NCBI GenBank assembly: GCA_934045075.1
Contig: OW203734.1
Span: 4,212,269 to 4,276,268, forward strand
Reading direction: 5' to 3'
Origin: Yponomeuta sedellus
Lineage: Eukaryota > Arthropoda > Insecta > Lepidoptera > Yponomeutidae
DNA length: 64,000 bases
Below are positions 1 through 9,247 of this stretch, in pieces; position 1 is the first letter of the stretch; the number at the start of each line of letters is the position of its first letter. The notes beneath the pieces are model-generated. The model did no database searches. It worked only from the letters and a program-made list of their open reading frames with translations, and was not told the origin of the DNA. Both the position numbers and the translations under genes were made by a program.

Positions 1-122
1 GTTTACTCCAACTGTTATCGAGAGACAGACCAATACTTTTTATTGTTTGTTGTTACTAACTTTTTATTTTCAAATTATTAACAATATTATTATCTATATA
101 GGGAAGAGCGGGTGGTCGTGCT
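1..122 (-). repeat. Short AT-rich repeat, copy 1 (may run off the window edge)
   Basis: This stretch is the reverse complement of a 122-bp block near 4.5 kb, with only scattered mismatches. Shared landmarks are GAGAGACAGACCAATA at one end and GGTGGTCGTGCT at the other. The second copy interrupts an RTE-like remnant, which marks it as a mobile unit. There is no coding potential. It is probably a small non-autonomous element of unknown class. Confidence 0.6.
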
Positions 123-640
123 CTTTCACTATAAAGGGAATTTCTCTGTTATTAGTCAGATGTTATATTTTATGTTATGTATGAAACACTTTGATTGCGC
201 GATGCAGGAACGTTGGAATTTATAGTGCGCTCGCAGACTTGACAGTGCTCGTCACATCTACAAAACTTGCTTACAAACTTAATAACTATTACTCATTAAC
301 TTATTTAGAATTTACATATGAATATACGCTGATACTTAGTTTTTTTATACACATAAAGCCTGCAACACAATAACTTGTCCTGTTCCCAGACTAGGATACT
401 CAGTGCTTCCATGACAACCTGGGAAAGACATCACAAACATTGATATAAACCCAGACTTAAGGAAAGCGTACTGTTATAATCAGTCCTAGTTTGCAGTAAA
501 TACTGAGGCAAGCGAATTGATTTTATATAAAACTGTTTGCACACTTGTTTTGAGACAGAGTTGACCCATAACCTCCGTCCGACATACACGTAAATTTCTA
601 ATTGCAGTTCCAGCAGTGGGGACAGACAAGAGTTAATATT

Positions 641-862
641 GAATGAGATGTTTATACAGCGTCCAGTGGCACCACTCACCCTATACATGGGAGAAGGGAT
701 CACTCGGATTTTGCAGTGACTAGGACTTTTTTTAGAACGAGTAGGCTTGCCTAGCACCTTTATCTTCCTGACAGCTCAGTCAGCGTAGCCCACAGGAAAG
801 AAAAATCAATACGTGCGTAGTCAACCAAGCCGTGGGTTTCCTCACGATGTTTTAGCGTTCTG
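641..862 (+). repeat. Repeat H, copy 1 (SINE-like)
   Basis: It matches a block near 62.2-62.4 kb over most of its length, sharing TTTATACAGCGTCCAGTGGC, then CCTGACAGCT and TAGCCCACAGGAAA, and ending at CACGATGTTTT. That last motif also occurs in the B/C SINEs, so the two families may share a body. A short piece of repeat E (CCAGCAGTGGGGACA) lies just before it. The preceding 120-640 shows no recognisable gene. Confidence 0.55.
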
Positions 863-870
863 TAAAGCAA

Positions 871-1883
871 GTGTTCAACGGTACAACACTTCAATTTAGT
901 CACACTGTAAAAAATCTTGGTGTAATTATTGACAGTACCTTATCCTGGGTACTACAAATGGAAATGTTGAGCCGAAAGATGTTTGCGTCTGCAAGCTCGC
1001 TTAGGCGGCTTCGTAATTTTCTACCCACTGCTACCAAGGTTAAATTGCTTTAGCACAATCACTCCTTCTTCCCATTCTCGACTACGCTGATACCTGTTAT
1101 CTTGACCTCACCGAGGAGCAACTAAACAAACTTGAGCGTCTTCAAAACCTCTGTATACGTTTCATATTTGGTCTGCGCAAATATGGCCACGTCTCTGAAT
1201 TTCGTTCACAGCTCAAGTGGCTCCCAATCCGTCTCCGCCGGAATACGCATATACTCTCTTTTCTATATTGCGTACTGTTTAATACAACTACTCCTTCCTA
1301 TCTAAAAGAGCGCTTCGAGTTTCTTTACTCCTCTCATATCCTTACTCTTCGCTCCTGCTCCTAAAAATCCCATCCCATCACACCACTATCTACGGTTGTT
1401 CTTTCACCGTGGAGGCAGTCCGATTATGGAATGCCTTACCGGTGGATGTACGGAAAGCCAAATCCCTTCCCATTTTTAAGGCTATGGTAAAGGAGTTCAA
1501 TCTCACTACTACACTGTAATACTGTTATTATTTTGGTTATATTGTCCTCATGTTGTTGTGTTCTACTTATGTCCTTTGAATGTGTATATAATATTAATTT
1601 TTATTTTTATTTATGTAAATTATTTGTATGTATCTGTTGATAATTTTATTTATTCAAACCGTTATTGAGGCATGTATTTGGAACCTCTTAAATTAATGTT
1701 TGCTATGTTTTTTTGTACATCTACCTCCTTCTCTAATGTATTAGTCCAGTTCATCCGAAGGTTGTCTGGAAGAGATCACTTTTAGTGATAAGGACGCCGT
1801 CTGTACTCTTAGGTTAAAAGATATCTGTGTAATTTCCATTTTTATGTACAATAAAGTGTTCTCTATCTATCTATCTATCTATA
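871..1883 (+). pseudogene. CR1/jockey-like LINE, 3' part: reverse-transcriptase C-terminus plus 3' UTR
   Basis: Conceptual translation gives pieces of a non-LTR reverse-transcriptase C-terminus: VKNLGVIIDSTLSW, then LDYADTCYLDLTEEQLNKLE, then FGLRKYGHVSEFRSQLKWLP. The pieces lie in different frames, with a stop at 1051-1053 and further frameshifts, so it is dead and lacks the endonuclease and most of the polymerase. The AT-rich 3' UTR has AATAAAG near 1850 and ends in a (CTAT)n tail, as in microsatellite-tailed CR1-like LINEs. The same 3' UTR recurs at 6.2, 16.9-17.2, 21.7 and 31.1 kb. The clade is inference. Confidence 0.75.
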
Positions 1884-1931
1884 AAACCTCCAACTACGGA
1901 ACACCGCGTGTGGCTCGACACACGCTTGGCC

Positions 1932-2160
1932 ATTTTTTTTCACATTCACGTTTTGGTGAGATTTATTATACAAACAACTCAAACAATTTTATAACACCGA
2001 TGTCGTAACGCACAATCATAAAACCTTTACCGTAAAAACGTGTCCGAAATTGGACCAATATTTAATTTATAGGTCGAATTTCACTCGATTTTCAGCGGAA
2101 AATTCTAAGCGCAGAGCAGGCTGTCCAACGATCCTATAAAATTCGATTTACATCAAACGA
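1932..2160. repeat. Repeat S, copy 1
   Basis: It matches a block at 30.47-30.70 kb with common runs CGCACAATCATAAAACCTTT, TCCGAAAT.GGACCAATAT and AGCGGAAAATTC. There is no coding potential. The family is unidentified and its ends are not defined. Confidence 0.55.
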
Positions 2161-2289
2161 ACAAAGTGGTACAGCTACAACAAGAGCATTCTCTTGATTT
2201 TTTGTCTTGAACGGAAGCTCATTTTCACCGTTTACACCAAAACATCAACGAGCTCAGAACCAAGAACTAGAATTCTTGTTTATATTTTT

Positions 2290-2553
2290 TAGTAATGCAC
2301 TAACCCGTGCTAAGGACAATTTTAAAAACCTATTTAGAGGCTAAAAACTCAGGGCTGCAAGTGATGCAAATTACTTCAGCCAGATGCCTCTGCCTGTACG
2401 TAATACCGAGAGTATTGTAAAGGGGTTCGAAATTTCACTGATGCCGGTGGTTGCCCATTAGCTCAGTTGGGAGAGCGCTGGCACGGTTAGCCAGAGGTCC
2501 CGGGTTCGAGTCCCGGCATGGGTGGAATTTTTAGCCTCTAAATAGGTTTTTTG
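2290..2553 (+). repeat. Family A (tRNA-Ile-like), head-to-head composite, copy 1
   Basis: The left end is the inverted long terminus (AATGCACTAACCCGTGCTAA then AACCTATTTAGAGGCT). It joins directly to a plus-strand copy with A-box-like TAGCTCAGTTGGGAGAGC and B box GGTTCGAGTCC, ending in the short terminus CTAAATAGGTTTTTT. The tRNA-like part resembles tRNA-Ile (GCCCATTAGCTCAGTTGG), but base 33 of the anticodon loop is C, not T, so I do not call a tRNA gene. No target duplication is obvious at this copy. Confidence 0.8.
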
Positions 2554-2623
2554 GAATGCTTGCATAAAGTTTAGAATGTTCTTTGCTAATTTGTGTCAAT
2601 TCTGTGGTTGTTAGTGCTTCGTT

Positions 2624-2827
2624 ATGTCTGACTCTGACAGCGATATCATAATTGCAAGTGCTGCATTTATTATTTTGTCGCAAATACTCAAAATAAAATC
2701 CATACATAACTTAAGCAATAAGTATGTCTACAAATGGCTAAAATATATCAACACGTTCAAAAGCCTACTCGGGGGAGCGAGCACGTCCGAACACGCAAGA
2801 ATGCTCGAAGCTGTTCGCACGCTCTAG
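2624..2827 (+). pseudogene. 67-codon ORF, possibly a PIF/Harbinger transposase N-terminal fragment
   Basis: The ORF opens MSDSDSDIIIASAAFIIL. The acidic Asp/Ser start followed by a hydrophobic helix is reminiscent of insect PIF/Harbinger transposase N-termini. Nothing after residue about 40 resembles the family and no DDE domain follows. It may be chance. Ends in GC-rich GAGCGAGC repeats. Confidence 0.2.
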
Positions 2828-2867
2828 CGCTATTTACATCGAGCGAGCGAGCTTTCTCAGATATTCC

Positions 2868-2965
2868 ATAGAATTTTTAATGATTCACGATACTCACACA
2901 CGTCGGGAAATAAGGTAATTACGTTTTATCTTATAAATAATCGTGATTAGACCCGTTTAATATGT
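2868..2965 (+). repeat. Repeat J terminus, internally deleted
   Basis: It carries TTTTTAATGATTCACGATAC, then CGTCGGGAAATAAGGTAATT and ending ATAATCGTGATTAGACCCG. These match the right arm of the long-inverted-repeat element at 36.6-38.6 kb. Only one arm remains here. Confidence 0.6.
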
Positions 2966-3021
2966 TCCATATAATCTTTGTGAACGCAGACAGAACAGCG
3001 AACGAATGCTCTACGTATGTT

Positions 3022-3262
3022 TCTTCTTCTTCTTCTTCAGGCTAAAGTATGTAGTCCACTGCTGGACATAGCCCTCCCCTAATGAGCGCAAGGTTGTGGC
3101 ATCATTGGGGGGTAGTGCCCATAATCCCCTCGCTGGGCATGCGGGTTGGGGATCGCAGTTCGGTGGAATTGTACTGCAGGGGGCGCTGCTGCCCACCCCT
3201 CGGTTTGTGTATCTTAGTCACCTTTTACGACACCCGCGGAAAGAATTTGGCATTCACTCGTG
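3022..3262 (-). repeat. SINE-F with RTE-like 3' tail
   Basis: Read on the minus strand, the unit ends in TCATTAGGGGAGGGCTATGT and CCAGCAGTGGACTACAT followed by a (GAA)n tail. That end is shared with the RTE-like LINE remnants in this window. The body (GTGTCGTAAAAGGTGACTAAG, GGGCAGCAGCGCCCCCTGCA) has no open frame related to reverse transcriptase. Its 5' end is eroded. Confidence 0.75.
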
Positions 3263-3274
3263 TAATGTAAATTG

Positions 3275-3365
3275 ACCTAACGTTACTTTTATGGCTGATA
3301 CGCACATGAAGATTGATATACGTAGTACATAGGATTGAACCGATATTTAGAGTTAACTTCTAGGG
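3275..3365. repeat. Repeat S, distal fragment
   Basis: It shares TAACTTTTATG-like sequence and CGTAGTACA with 30.66-30.74 kb, where the same block directly follows repeat S. It is therefore the far end of that family, separated here from its front part at 1.9-2.2 kb. Confidence 0.4.
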
Positions 3366-3712
3366 TTACTTTCTAGGGTTCTGAGGTCGTGGTTTCGAAT
3401 CCCGGCATGCACCAGTGACTTTGTTTTCTAAGCTATGTACATTTGTGAATTTACAGTAGCAATACCACTCGCTAACCGTAAAGGGAAACATCGTGAGGAA
3501 ACCTGAGTCTCGGAAGTGCTTAAAAACCGCAGCCTTTGAAATTGCCAAATAGTGGACCTTGAATCGGACTTCTTAGTCGCCTAAAAAAAGTGTCAAGCTC
3601 TTAGGCACGGACGCAAAGGCCTATGATGGGTGGGCTCACGTAGTAATTAAGCCCGTACTCTCTTTTTCTGAGAGAAAGCCTGTGCCCTGCAGTGGGACGT
3701 ATATGGACTACA
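3366..3712 (+). repeat. SINE-B/C (tRNA-derived)
   Basis: It begins in the distal half of a tRNA-like head (GGTCGTGGTTTCGAATCCCG, a B-box). The body has GACTTTGTTTTCTAAGCTAT, then CAATACCACTCGCTAACCGT, then ATCGTGAGGAAACCTGAGT. The tail is of type C (AATTAAGCCCGTACTCTC, CCTGTGCCCTGCAGTGGGAC). This uninterrupted copy shows the empty target site of the mariner insertion at 14.4-15.7 kb. Confidence 0.75.
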
Positions 3713-3716
3713 TAAA

Positions 3717-4240
3717 AAAAACCGGCCAAGTGCGAGTCAGACTCGCGCACCGAGGGTTCCGTACAAACCTGTATTATAGACCTGAGTATTTGGTATGAAT
3801 TTCAATTTAATACCTCTACGCGTTTATGAGGAAATGGGTAGTAAGTTTAAAATTATTAAAAAAATATATATTATGTGATGTAACTAAAAATTTATGGTTT
3901 TCGTAATTTTTCCTTTATCTTTGCTATAAGACGTTGCTTCGTACCAAATTTCAAGATTCTGAATTCACGGGAAGCACCCTGTAGGTTTTGATTCCCTTGC
4001 AAGTGTCGAAAATTTGCGGCATAAACGGCTGTATCTTTTGATTGCGTTGGCTTAGAAGTTTGATTTTTTCACAGCTTCAAAGGACAGTAGACCTGAGTAA
4101 TTGATATAAATTTCACCTTCATACCTTCACGCGTTCCTGAGAAAAAGGGTCTTGACAGACGGACGGACGGACGGACAGACGGACAACAAAGTGATCCTAT
4201 AAGGGTTCCGTTTTTTCCTTTTGAGGTACGGAACCCTAAA
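3717..4240. repeat. Repeat L, near full length
   Basis: It starts AACCGGCCAAGTGCGAGTCA and ends GAGGTACGGAACCCTAAAA, with a GGAC tetranucleotide run near 4160. Further copies are at 18.7-19.1 and 35.4-36.0 kb and fragments at 5.05 and 15.88 kb. GTTCCGTA near the start pairs with TACGGAAC near the end, so the unit may be a terminal-inverted-repeat element. There is no long ORF. Confidence 0.65.
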
Positions 4241-4337
4241 AAGGGTTTCAGAAAAGAAAGGAATGCTGGATAGGCTGTATTATCAATCAATGTTAATGAT
4301 AGAGATTTGCTAAGATCGATATAAGTAAGAAACGCGA

Positions 4338-4775
4338 GCTATGGAGAGAGCTATGCTCGGAGTTTCTCTGAAGGATAGGATTCTTAACCAATGCATCCGA
4401 CAGAGAACCAAAGTTATTGACATAGCTCAGATAATCAGCAAACTAAATCTAAATCAGCAGTGGGCCGGTCAGCACGATCACCCGCTTTTCCCTATATAGA
4501 TAATAATATTGTTAATAATTTGAAAATAAAAAGTTAGTAACAACAAATAATAATAAGTATTGGTCTGTCTCTCGACAACCGTTGGAGTTAACGTGTTCTT
4601 GAGTGGAGACCGCGACTCGGCAAACCTAGTGTAGGACGCCCTCGGTGGGATGACGATCTGCTAAAAACTGCAGGCAGATGCTAGGTACGGCAAGCTGAAG
4701 ACAGGGCGCTATGGCGCTCATTAGGGGAGGGCTATGTCCAGCAGTGGACTACATAATAAAGCCTGAAGAAAAAGA
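4338..4775 (+). pseudogene. RTE-like LINE, C-terminal fragment, split by a short repeat
   Basis: The plus-strand frame reads AMERAMLGVSLKDRILNQCI and TKVIDIAQIISKLN before the insertion. After it, SVGRP and RALWRSLGEGYVQQWTT follow, then a (GAA)-rich tail. This is the conserved C-terminal end of RTE-type endonuclease/reverse-transcriptase ORFs. The endonuclease and polymerase domains are absent and a stop lies in the distal part. Confidence 0.75.
4471..4592 (+). repeat. Short AT-rich repeat, copy 2, inside the RTE remnant
   Basis: It is the inverted counterpart of the first 122 bp of the window. It cuts the RTE coding remnant just after the Gln-Gln-Trp-Ala-Gly segment. I could not define a target duplication by eye. 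Confidence 0.65.
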
Positions 4776-5039
4776 GAAGGAAACTATGGTATCAACATAC
4801 TTCTCCCGGATACAAGCCACTGTAATCTTTGTTGATACTCCGACGCCTCCAATTTCATAATGACTCAAAGACGGCTGTTGTTTTTCCCTTTCCACTTACT
4901 TTTGGCGCGTCTTATTTTTTGTTTCCCTTCATTTACTCCGTAATGACATTCAAATAGACCAAATTGTGTTAGGCAAATGGCGTTGATGTTCTCCACAATT
5001 TCTCGCCAACAAAAGTGATGGGTGCTGCCAGGAAATTAG

Positions 5040-5095
5040 TGTAGAAAGAAAAACACGCAGCGCGAGTCGGTCTCGTACGACGAGGGTTTCGTATA
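5040..5095. repeat. Repeat L, fragment
   Basis: GCGCGAGTCGGTCTCGTACG followed by GAGGGTTTCGTA is a diverged version of the repeat L start. The rest of 4776-5230 shows nothing recognisable. Confidence 0.35.
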
Positions 5096-5229
5096 CATCG
5101 TGAATTATGGCTGGTTTGAAAGCCAAAGCAAAATGTTGGCACTTCGAATTCGAATGACTAAATAAATGTCTAATGACTCGGTCGAGTTATCTTATATTAT
5201 TTTTATGCAACGAATGACTAAGCCTTGCG

Positions 5230-5372
5230 TCTACACTTTCAATTCGTATGGGCGAGATCGACTCCCTGGTCCACTTGCCGTATTCCAGCCTCGCTAGCTG
5301 TCCCACCCATTTCCATTTCAGTCTCGAGACTCTTTCGCTAATGTCATCGACTTTTGTCGATGACATTAGCGA
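5230..5372 (-). pseudogene. RTE-like LINE fragment ending in a perfect hairpin
   Basis: The minus-strand frame reads DDISERVSRLKWKWVGQLAR, matching the RTE C-terminal segment that normally reads ISKLKW.WAGH. It is only about 45 codons long. Its upstream end is a hairpin with 17-bp arms (TCGCTAATGTCATCGAC) and a TTTT loop at 5335-5372, where the copy folds back on itself. Confidence 0.55.
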
Positions 5373-5445
5373 CGACATTGGGTACAAGATCTACAATTCT
5401 GAAACCTAGCATGTCTCGCTCCACCCAAAAAGAACATTTTTGTCG

Positions 5446-5655
5446 ATACCAACCCTTGTATGTCCCCACTGCTGGGGCACGGGTATCTTCCTACATCGCA
5501 GGATGGTTAGGCCATACTCCGCCACGGAGGCCAAGTCCGGGTTGGTGGAGGGTTGTAAGACAGTGGCGTGTCATTTCATTTCATTTCAGAAGTTATCATA
5601 CCACCCATAAGGCCTCTGTCATGGTTTAACGACTGCCGTTACATGACATGTCAAC
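5446..5655 (-). repeat. Repeat E, 5'-truncated
   Basis: The plus strand shows the family E landmarks AACCCTTGTATGTCCCCACT, GGCACGGG, GGTTAGGCCATACTCC and AAGTCCGGGTTGGTGGAG. Full copies are about 360 bp, and their other end carries an A-box-like TGGCCTAGTCG, so I infer the SINE sense strand is minus here. The A-box end is missing. Confidence 0.7.
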
Positions 5656-5827
5656 AAATCGAACATGTTATTAACTATTTCCTATTGTTGTGCTAACGCT
5701 ACTTCTGCTAATTCTTTGACATTTGAATTTTTTTCGATTAATTTTAATCGAAGACATAAAAGTAATACGTTAGTGGGAGATAAAAAAATTGTTAAACAAT
5801 AAATTATACCTTATTGCCCCAGATTGT

Positions 5828-5886
5828 CCCGCGAGTTGGAGTCCCAGCATGGGTGGAATTTTCAGCCTCTAAATAAGTTTTCAGAA
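5828..5886 (+). repeat. Family A, 3' fragment
   Basis: GAGTCCCAGCATGGGTGGAA followed by AGCCTCTAAATAAGTTTT is the B-box half and short terminus of family A. Confidence 0.65.
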
Positions 5887-5910
5887 ATATGTTTTATGTG
5901 TGTAAACCTT

Positions 5911-6090
5911 TAAATCATCATCATCAGCCATTCGACGCCAACTGCAGGTCATAGGCCTCCCTCATGTTTTTCCAAGCTTCACGGTCTCGTGCCCGCATCC
6001 AGCGACTCACCGCCACCGTAAGCAGGTCGTCAGACCATCTGGAGGAGAGCCTGCCTACGCTACGTAGTCTGGTCCGCGCTCTTAAGCGTT
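5911..6090 (-). pseudogene. RTE-like LINE, C-terminal end (subfamily O)
   Basis: The minus-strand frame reads RWSDDLLTVAVSRWMRARD then REAWKNMREAYDLQLASNG and a stop, followed by a (GATGAT)n tail. This resembles the tryptophan-rich C-terminus of RTE-type polyproteins. Related copies lie at 55.99-56.33 kb. Confidence 0.7.
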
Positions 6091-6154
6091 TGCAGTTAAT
6101 TGGAAAATATTTTCTCTAGAAAATGTTACTCTAGTAACATGTTAGGTAGACAAA

Positions 6155-6230
6155 TAGATTGATAGAGAACACTTCATTGTACACAAAAAAAGGAAATTAC
6201 ACAGATACTTCTTAACCTAAGAGTAAAAGT
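6155..6230 (-). repeat. CR1-like LINE 3' end
   Basis: On the minus strand it reads TCTTAGGTTAAGAAGTATCT then an AATGAAGTGTTCTCTATC tail, the 3' UTR seen intact at 1780-1883. Confidence 0.6.
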
Positions 6231-6740
6231 GAATGATTTGAGTGAGTGAAAAATTATTTAGTTTTAAAATCTTTTTTGACACCCTACGAAATCCCTAAAA
6301 ACAAAATAACGTTTCTTTTACCTCTACCTATATAAGAGTTTTGTAGGTCCTTTTTGGTACTAATACAATTTCATCGCAATCTTATTTTCACTCAATTACT
6401 GTGTTAAATATTAACATTTCAATAAATAAATAAACTAATGAAAAGGTATATCGTAAAGTAAACTGGCCCCTCATCACGACCTCCTCTTATTTACTTGTCT
6501 TGGTGAGGTCTGAAAATGCATCTTATCATATTCCTTATTCACAACCCAAATAATATGCGGGTACATTCTGAGAATTCCATCTATAAATGCGACTCTTGGG
6601 GTGAAGTGAAATGTTTGACGAGTCTCCACCTCATAAATACTTAATAATGTTTTGATTGCGATGTCATTTGAGGAAGTGTCGAGTTTATATAAAGGTAAAT
6701 TAAGATCAAAATTTATTGGGCAGGCATGTTCGTTGTTTTC

Positions 6741-6901
6741 ATACATGAAATGAAATAAAATTTATTGAAATGAAATGAAAAGGTTTTATTCAAAGTGGCG
6801 CAGAAGCTGCGGCTTAATGAACGTTACAATTCAAGCTAGGTGTCCATTTCAAAATTTAGATAATTTTGGAGAAAAAATAGAGATAAAAACTCCAAACTTA
6901 G
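6741..6901 (-). repeat. LINE 3' UTR (same family as the 57.7-58.6 kb LINE), proximal part
   Basis: On the minus strand it shows CTCCAAAATTATCTAAATTT, GGACACCTAGCTTGAA, GCCGCAGCTTCTGCGCCACT and the end AATAAAACCTTTTCATTTC. That is the 3' UTR of the LINE at 58 kb. It is interrupted by a large insertion and resumes at 7974. The 6231-6740 stretch before it holds no recognised gene. Confidence 0.65.
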
Positions 6902-7973
6902 TAACATATTGTAAACTTTCGCGACTTGTACACATAGTTAGAATATTTTCGGGGCTTAATCGCGTAGTAATTTATTGCTATTTACCTCGACGTTTCGTTT
7001 TAATCGGGAATGTGGTTTCAAACTGTCGCAAATGTGGGATCCGGTCATCAAGATGTGTTTGAGTGGAAAAAGTCGCATGGCTTATCGTCCGACATTGTCA
7101 GTGTAGTGTGTCGCAACCCTAATAGTGTTTTGTGATAGCTTATTGAGGGTAACACTATTTTTATTTTTAATGCACTAACCCGTGCTAAGGAACAAATTTA
7201 AAAACCTATTTAGAGGCTAAAAATTTCACCCATGCCGGGATTCGAACCCGCAACCTCTGGCTATCCGTACCAGCGCTCTACCAATTGAGCCAATGGGCGA
7301 CTCACGACATCAGTGAAATTTCGAACCTCTTTACAATATTCTCTGTATTACGTACAGGCAGCGACATCTGACTTAAGCAAATTGCATTACTTACAGCCCC
7401 GACTACCTACTTTGCAGTTAGGTTTAACATCGGAACGATATCACTGTACCCACATGATTACACTATTTTTATTTTTAATGCACTAACCCGTGCTAAGGAA
7501 CAAATTTAAAACCTATTTAGAGGCTAAAAATTTCACCCATGCCGGGATTCATAGTGTAATCATGTGGGTACAGTGATATCGTTCCGATGTTAAACCTAAC
7601 TGCAAAGTAGGTAGTCAGGGCTGTAAGTAATGCAATTTGCTTAAGTCAGATGTCGCTGCCTGTACGTAATACAGAGAATATTGTAAAGAGGTTCGAAATT
7701 TCACTGATGTCGTGAGTCGCCCATTGGCTCAATTGGTAGAGCGCTGGTACGGATAGCCAGAGGTTGCGGGTTCGAATCCCGGCATGGGTGAAATTTTTAG
7801 CCTCTAAATAGGTTTTTAAATTATTGAGGGTAGTCTGAAACCTCATCAGCCGAAGATGCGAACGGTTGCCAGCCTCATCAGTCTTCTCGTGACCACGATG
7901 GCTGTAATGTCGTCGAAACGTCGAGGTAAAATAGCAATACTACGCGATTAAGCCCTGAAAATATTCTAACTAT
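6902..7973. mobile_element. Inverted-repeat element K with a family A composite nested inside
   Basis: The ends carry related inverted repeats of about 70 bp (TTAGAATATTTTCGGGGCTT and CTCGACGTTTCG on the left, reversed on the right at about 7915-7973). A 10-bp direct repeat CCAAACTTAG flanks it (6892-6901 and 7974-7983), in keeping with a target duplication in the LINE UTR. The outermost left 25 bp are not mirrored on the right. Without the nested A composite the element is about 390 bp. Motifs resemble repeat J. Confidence 0.6.
7152..7820. repeat. Family A composite: one full plus one partial minus unit joined head-to-head to a plus unit
   Basis: From the left: the long terminus reversed, a complete minus unit with its tRNA-like box, a second minus start that breaks off at about 7550, then an abrupt switch to a plus unit ending in the short terminus. 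The 12-bp sequence TTATTGAGGGTA occurs at both borders (7140-7151, 7821-7832). The composite therefore looks like one insertion event into element K. Confidence 0.85.
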
Positions 7974-8597
7974 CCAAACTTAGTCTTTTCAAAGTCATAT
8001 ATAATTTAATTTCAATATGTATGTACATCTATTCATTTAATGATTTATGTTTGGTTTAAGTAAGTTATTGTTATTTCTGTGTACAATGATATTCTATCTA
8101 CCTGATAATGTAAACTGCTAAACATGCCAAAAGCCTAAGGTATTTCTAAGTAAGTTTAACGCGTAAGCAAAATGCGCTGCGCTACGCTCGATACCTTAGA
8201 TCGTAGGTACAATTTCTTCCCTCCATCATTCTTCTTTTATCGAAGCCATCATTCCCTCTCCTTACGTCCAAGCCAGCGCATGACTCCGTTCTCAATAGTC
8301 ACTACGTCATTCAGTATTTTTTTACAGTTAAAACAACTTGAGCTTACGCCCGCTGAACGATACTCAAGTATTTGCACAGTGGAATTCTCCGTTCAGAAAC
8401 CGACGGTAGAAATGTCTACAAAGACTGAGTATCTTTATCTTGACTTTTATTAAGTGTTCATTCGTAGGTTTCAATTTTTCGATTGTTTTTTTTTGTTCCC
8501 CGCGGGTCAGGAGTCGTATTCTGTGGAACAGTTTTGTTAGAAATACGAAGACTAATAGTCAGTTAGAACTGAGATTTCCGCTCTTAGATAGACAGAT

Positions 8598-8854
8598 GTT
8601 AGTTAGACCTGAAATTACCGCACTTAGCCTCATAGTTGGGCCATTGTACGTAGCAAGCGCTGAGGTACGCTAACACCTCAGAAACTAGGGTTTCCTTACG
8701 ATGTTTTACTTCGCCGTCAGCGAGTAGTATTGCTGCTATAATTTCACAAATGAACATAACTTAGAAAACAAAGTCATTGCTACATGCTGGGGTTCGAACC
8801 CACGATCTCCCGATTGAGAAGCCCGAGTTCTCCACCGCTCCGCTACCACCGCTC
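8598..8854 (-). repeat. SINE-B with 13-bp target duplication
   Basis: On the minus strand it has a tRNA-like head (AGCGGTGGTAGCGGAGCGGT) and B box GGTTCGAACCCCAGCATGT. The body is GACTTTGTTTTCTAAGTTAT, and the tail ends in TAAC repeats. It is flanked by TAGATAGACAGAT (8585-8597, 8855-8867). The insertion fell in the microsatellite-like tail of a LINE. Confidence 0.8.
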
Positions 8855-9012
8855 TAGATAGACAGATAGAAAAAAAATTATTGCACGACCAGAAAAAAGA
8901 ATACAACAATGTTTTTTTAAATATTAGTAATGTTATAAAATTGGCGATCGTATCGCTCAAAGCGATCTCTTCCAGACAACCTATGGATGGAGTGGATTGC
9001 ATGAAGAATATA
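8855..9012 (-). repeat. CR1-like LINE 3' end, diverged
   Basis: On the minus strand AGGTTGTCTGGAAGAGATCG lies upstream of a (CTATCT) tail, as in other CR1-like 3' ends here. The internal sequence differs from the 1.8-kb copy, so this is another subfamily, similar to that at 49.1 and 38.3 kb. Confidence 0.5.
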
Positions 9013-9033
9013 GTCGGTACGTGCATGTACATA

Positions 9034-9175
9034 AATAATTAGCCTCATACTTAGGCCATTGTACGTAGCAAGCGCTGATGTATGTTAGCACTTTATACAC
9101 TAGGGCTTCCTCACGGTATTTTTCTTCACAAGTGAATGGTATGTACATAGTTTAGAAAACAACGTCATTGGTAGA
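9034..9175 (-). repeat. SINE-B, fragment without tRNA head
   Basis: It shares TTAGCCTCATACTTAGGCCA, GTAGCAAGCGCTGA and the CTTCCTCACGGTATTTTTCTT segment with the complete SINE-B copies, but stops before the B box. Confidence 0.6.
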
Positions 9176-9247
9176 TGCCAGAAGGATTTATTTAATTGCA
9201 TAATCTGGTCTAAGTGTTCGTTGTAAATGAAGTAGGTAAAAATGGTT

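Noticed and set aside
2460..2532. Functional tRNA gene (also each similar box in family A, SINE-B and SINE-D)
   Set aside because: The sequence resembles tRNA-Ile over acceptor, D and T arms, but the anticodon loop ACGGATA has C at position 33, the 3' acceptor runs on as TGGAATTTTTAGCC, and it is present many times within a repeat. These are tRNA-derived repeats.
7282..7345. Hammerhead ribozyme core in family A
   Set aside because: CTGATG occurs before the tRNA-like box and GAA after it, but the invariant CTGATGA is absent and the array units read CTGGTG. I therefore do not claim a hammerhead. A covariance-model search is needed to decide on any ribozyme.
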